Below, piece by piece: positions 60,985-64,000 of a DNA stretch of 64,000 nucleotides. The notes beneath the pieces are model-generated. The model did not search any database. It saw nothing but the letters and a program-made list of their open reading frames with translations, and was not told where the DNA came from. Made by a program: the position numbers and the translations under genes. The stretch lies in assembly GCA_003483745.1 (NCBI GenBank), contig DMYD01000036.1:1-64000 (forward strand), written 5' to 3'. The stretch's first letter is position 1. Every line of letters begins with the position of its first letter. The stretch is from Roseburia sp. GTDB taxonomy: Bacteria; Bacillota; Clostridia; Lachnospirales; Lachnospiraceae.

Positions 60985-63660
60985 TTACTGCAACATATAA
61001 ATAAGTCCAAAACAGCCGGCTCCACAGTTACTTGTAATCGCTGCCGATGCCTCCTGCATGTAGATCTGGTCAAATTTCTTATACTTTTGCACTTCCTCTA
61101 AAATCATATCTTTCGTCTCTTTCGAACAGCCCGCAGATGTTATAAATAAGACTTTCTGATCAATCGGCGACCATCGCGCCATCTGCGCATGTATATATTT
61201 TTTATAAACATCCTGTGTGTTTCCAAAAAAGATTGCTGCCGGTACAATTTTCTTTTTGTGCAATGCCAGAACCGGATGACACTGCAGCATCTCTGTCATT
61301 TTCCATACCTGCTTATTTAAAAGTCCACTGCGGTAAAGCTGTTTCGAACTGTCTAAAATAAAGCTTGTCTGTATTTTAGGCTGTATCGCTTCCAGACTCT
61401 GTAATACTTCATCCAGATCTTTATTTTTCAGCACCATATTCGCCGCATGCATAACCATCAGGCCTGTACCACTCGACAAATGACCGGAATCAAATACCTG
61501 CACATGGGAAAATCCGGCCGCTGCCTGGCTTGCATTTTCAAATCCCTTTCCGGATCCTGATGCAATACTGATATGCAGCACCTGCTCTGCCTCCTCAAGC
61601 AGATTTCCAAAAAATGTCTCATACTCCCCGACTGTCGGTGCTTCCGACTTTGCATACTGATCTTTTTCAATGTAAGAAAGCAGGCTGTCTGCATGGATTT
61701 CCACCATATCCTCGTAATGCCCATATTCCGTATTTACAAAATAATGCATGACCGGTATTCCAAGCTGCCTGATCACATCATTCGGCAGATCCACAACGTT
61801 GTCCGTGCTGACGATCAGCCTTTGCTTTTTCTTCTGCCCTAAGATACGGAATCCGTCCATCTCACTGATTTCATCCGGATCGATCATATATTCAATACGC
61901 TCTTTCGGCAGATAACGGAGCAGCATTGCCTCAAAAAGGATTCCGTTGATCGGTTTTGCAAGATAGTCGGAAAATCCCATTTTACGATACTTTTCTTCCG
62001 CACCTGACATTGCATTTGCCGTCAATGCAATAATCGGTGTTTTACGGCAGAATCCGCCTTGCTGGTTACGCACCAGATCCATGGTTTTTTCTCCATCCAT
62101 CTCCGGCATCATATGATCCATAAAAATCACATCGTAATTATTTTTTGCCGTTAGCTTCAGACACTCCATTCCACTGTGTGCTAAAGCAAGCTGGACTTTT
62201 GTTTCCCGAAGCAGCTTTTTGGCGACAAGCAGGTTCATATCATTGTCATCCACAACAAGGACTTTTGCTTCCGGTGCTTCGAAACTCTTTTTATAGGAGG
62301 ATCTCTGATGTCTTGATGAACTATTATAATTGAGATTTCCAAGCGGTGCTGCATTTACAATTTTCTGTGGTATCGTAACCGTAAATGTAGATCCCTTCTG
62401 ATAAATACTGTCAACCGTGATCTGACCACCCATCAGATTTACGAGCTGGCTGCAGATTGAGAGTCCAAGTCCTGTTCCCTCGATTCCTTTCGTGCTTCCC
62501 TCATTCACACGTTTGAAACTGTCAAACAGATACTTCATATCATCCTGACGGATTCCCATACCGGTATCAATGACAGACATTTTTAAAATAATTTCGTCTG
62601 TACCTGTCTGTTCTCCTTCCACAAACAATGTAACAGATCCCTTTTGTGTGTATTTAATTGCATTACTTAAAATATTGGTCAAAACCTGTTTGATCCTCAT
62701 CTCGTCGCCATAAAGCATGGATGGCAGTTTTTCAGATACATTGACGCAAAATTCCAGATTTTTCTCATGTGCACGGATCCAGGTCGTATTTACAATTTCA
62801 CTGAATAATTCTCCTGTCTCATAACGCGCCGGAACAACTTCCATTTTTCCCGCCTCAATTTTGGATAGGTCTAAAATATCATTGATCAGGGACAAAAGCA
62901 TCTTACTTGCACTCTGGATATTATTGGCATTCTCAATAATATCGTCTGACAGGTTCTCCTCCCGAAGTGTCATTTCATTTAATCCTATGATCGTATTGAT
63001 CGGCGTACGGATTTCATGGCTCATATTTGCAAGGAAACGGCTCTGTGTATTCATTGCGGCAACTAACTTTGCCTGCTGCTTTTCATTTTCTTTTCTCTGA
63101 TATTCAGAGAGTGTGATCTGGATAAACATAAACGCACAGGTCAGAAAGATGGTTATGACCGCACTCACGATAATATCCACATAAACTACGGATTCTGATT
63201 CCATATAAGTGATCCGTTCCGGATGAACATATGCAGTGTAAAAACAATAAGCATCTGCAAAGATCGTTATCACTGTTCCCGCAACAAGACTTTTTCCCCG
63301 AAGCAGGAAAAAGAGCGAAATAAAGCCAAGAACAAACCACAGCGGCATACCGCTTTTTAGGCCTCCGGAGCGCAGAAACGTCACCGGAAGAAAAATACCA
63401 TTCAGTCCTATCATCAGAATGAAGGAACAAAGATCATACTGCTGAAATTTCTTTCCTGCCCAGAAAAGTACACCCATAAAAAATGCACCCGCAAATAATG
63501 CTATGACATTTTTTACCTCCATTCCCTCGGCAAGCGTATAAACACCGCCCACTGCCATCGCGATTGTGCCAAGCAGCGACATAAAACGGAATAACTGCGC
63601 ATGAATAGAAACATCTTTCCGGATCAGTACCCGGATAATTCTGTCACTCAACTTATTCAT
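60985..63660 (-). CDS. Hybrid sensor histidine kinase with receiver and C-terminal DegV domain
   Basis: The ATG at 63660 follows GGGGAGG; 891 residues. About six membrane segments occupy residues 25-185 with little extracellular sequence. HisKA holds His215 (FLANMSHEIRTPINTIIG). The ATPase domain (about 315-432) has NILSNAIKYT, DTGMGI and GTGLGLSI. A receiver domain (465-585) has Asp515 in VIFMDHMMPEMDG. Residues 614-891 match DegV fatty-acid-binding proteins from RLIVSTDNVVDLPNDVIRQ to the C-terminal GCFGLIY, including ISIASGSGKGFENA and FDSGHLSSGTG. The gene overlaps the one upstream by 8 bases. Confidence 0.88.
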   Translation of the reverse strand: MNKLSDRIIRVLIRKDVSIHAQLFRFMSLLGTIAMAVGGVYTLAEGMEVKNVIALFAGAFFMGVLFWAGKKFQQYDLCSFILMIGLNGIFLPVTFLRSGGLKSGMPLWFVLGFISLFFLLRGKSLVAGTVITIFADAYCFYTAYVHPERITYMESESVVYVDIIVSAVITIFLTCAFMFIQITLSEYQRKENEKQQAKLVAAMNTQSRFLANMSHEIRTPINTIIGLNEMTLREENLSDDIIENANNIQSASKMLLSLINDILDLSKIEAGKMEVVPARYETGELFSEIVNTTWIRAHEKNLEFCVNVSEKLPSMLYGDEMRIKQVLTNILSNAIKYTQKGSVTLFVEGEQTGTDEIILKMSVIDTGMGIRQDDMKYLFDSFKRVNEGSTKGIEGTGLGLSICSQLVNLMGGQITVDSIYQKGSTFTVTIPQKIVNAAPLGNLNYNSSSRHQRSSYKKSFEAPEAKVLVVDDNDMNLLVAKKLLRETKVQLALAHSGMECLKLTAKNNYDVIFMDHMMPEMDGEKTMDLVRNQQGGFCRKTPIIALTANAMSGAEEKYRKMGFSDYLAKPINGILFEAMLLRYLPKERIEYMIDPDEISEMDGFRILGQKKKQRLIVSTDNVVDLPNDVIRQLGIPVMHYFVNTEYGHYEDMVEIHADSLLSYIEKDQYAKSEAPTVGEYETFFGNLLEEAEQVLHISIASGSGKGFENASQAAAGFSHVQVFDSGHLSSGTGLMVMHAANMVLKNKDLDEVLQSLEAIQPKIQTSFILDSSKQLYRSGLLNKQVWKMTEMLQCHPVLALHKKKIVPAAIFFGNTQDVYKKYIHAQMARWSPIDQKVLFITSAGCSKETKDMILEEVQKYKKFDQIYMQEASAAITSNCGAGCFGLIYMLQ

Positions 63661-64000
63661 TGTCCGCACCTCCCCATTCTTTTAATGTTTCTGCTGCACT
63701 GATAAAATCAAACAGTTCGATCTGGGCCGTCATATCAGCAATCACCTTTGCATCCGGCTCTGTCAGCGAACCGCCGGCTTCATTTTTTATGTCCTCTAAC
63801 AGCTTCATCGCCTCCTCCTGATCAAAGTTATCAATCGCTGCCGAAAGCTTCTGCCTCAGACTTTTTTCCTCTCCCACCGTCACAGATTCAGCCAGACCAT
63901 CAAGGATCGAACAATAATCTGCAATCAGCTCCATATGGTTTTGTATGATATAATTTTCATCCCCGTGTTCACATGCCTCCTGCATCCTCTTTGCTTTTTG
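63653..64000 (-). CDS. C-terminal part of a signalling protein, probably Hpt-type, cut by the window edge
   Basis: The frame is open to the end of the window (QKAKRMQEACEHGDENYI), so the ATG at 63985 need not be the true start. The visible 116 residues are all-helical: a segment EACEHGDENYIIQNHMELIA, then the acidic four-helix stretch to LKEWGGADNE. This layout is seen after Hpt domains in hybrid-kinase systems, but the phospho-accepting His segment would be outside the window. The next gene is the hybrid kinase, with overlapping ends, so the two are coupled. Confidence 0.6.
   Translation of the reverse strand, partial: QKAKRMQEACEHGDENYIIQNHMELIADYCSILDGLAESVTVGEEKSLRQKLSAAIDNFDQEEAMKLLEDIKNEAGGSLTEPDAKVIADMTAQIELFDFISAAETLKEWGGADNE

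Overview
The window looks like a chromosomal segment of an anaerobic, butyrate-producing gut Lachnospiraceae, closest in feel to Roseburia. The evidence is a Roseburia-type butyryl-CoA:acetate CoA-transferase, an iron-sulfur L-serine dehydratase, AGGAGG-type ribosome binding sites, TTGACA/TATAAT promoters and moderate AT richness. No rRNA, tRNA, CRISPR array or complete insertion sequence was found. Most genes are on the minus strand.

Layout. 1-9.5 kb: a RelE/ParE toxin remnant, the rRNA methyltransferase rlmI, a glycosyltransferase, the butyrate gene but, a YtrA-type regulator with an ABC exporter, and sdaAB/sdaAA. 9.5-17.7 kb: a molybdenum operon read leftwards (yqeB, a MoeA-like protein, moaA, a MOSC protein, xdhC/coxI, modA, modB, modC) ending in a LysR gene broken by deletion and frameshift. 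17.7-36 kb: an unbroken operon of about 18 kb with two nitrilase-family proteins, a PreA-like flavoprotein, a three-subunit molybdenum hydroxylase, a BMP-type nucleoside ABC importer, guanine deaminase, 8-oxoguanine deaminase, a cytidylate kinase-like protein, a fused selenium-dependent xanthine dehydrogenase and SsnA. 36-39.8 kb: an ornithine cyclodeaminase-like and a PrpD-like gene, then a MobA-like/ModE fusion.

39.8-51.6 kb: an SsuABC-type importer operon that also carries an enolase-superfamily enzyme, a double-cubane-cluster reductase and a DUF3343 carrier; a divergent LysR gene; a selenium operon (yedF, cysteine desulfurase, modE, selD, reductase activase); and moaC-mogA. 52-55.9 kb: an LTA-synthase-like sulfatase with an octapeptide tail, followed by a patch of gene fragments. 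55.9-60 kb: the riboflavin operon ribD-ribE-ribBA-ribH behind an FMN riboswitch. 60-64 kb: a CAP-domain secreted protein, a hybrid histidine kinase fused to a DegV lipid-binding domain, and a gene cut by the window edge.

How it fits together. From 9.5 to 51.6 kb the genes form one selenium/molybdenum island. ModABC brings in molybdate. MoaA, MoaC and MogA make the pterin cofactor. The MobA-like protein and XdhC mature it. CsdB, YedF, SelD and YqeB handle the labile selenium. The hydroxylases and deaminases then act on purine-like heterocycles. There is no selA, selB or Sec tRNA in view, so SelD here fits the 'orphan SelD' pattern tied to selenium-dependent molybdenum hydroxylases.

The least described features are these. 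(1) A set of short leaders in which a strong promoter is followed almost at once by a terminator-like hairpin; three share a hairpin sequence and at least two carry a ModE-like box. (2) A nitrilase pseudoenzyme whose catalytic Cys is Glu, next to an intact paralog. (3) A double-cubane reductase whose activase sits in the selenium operon. (4) The DegV-fused hybrid kinase.
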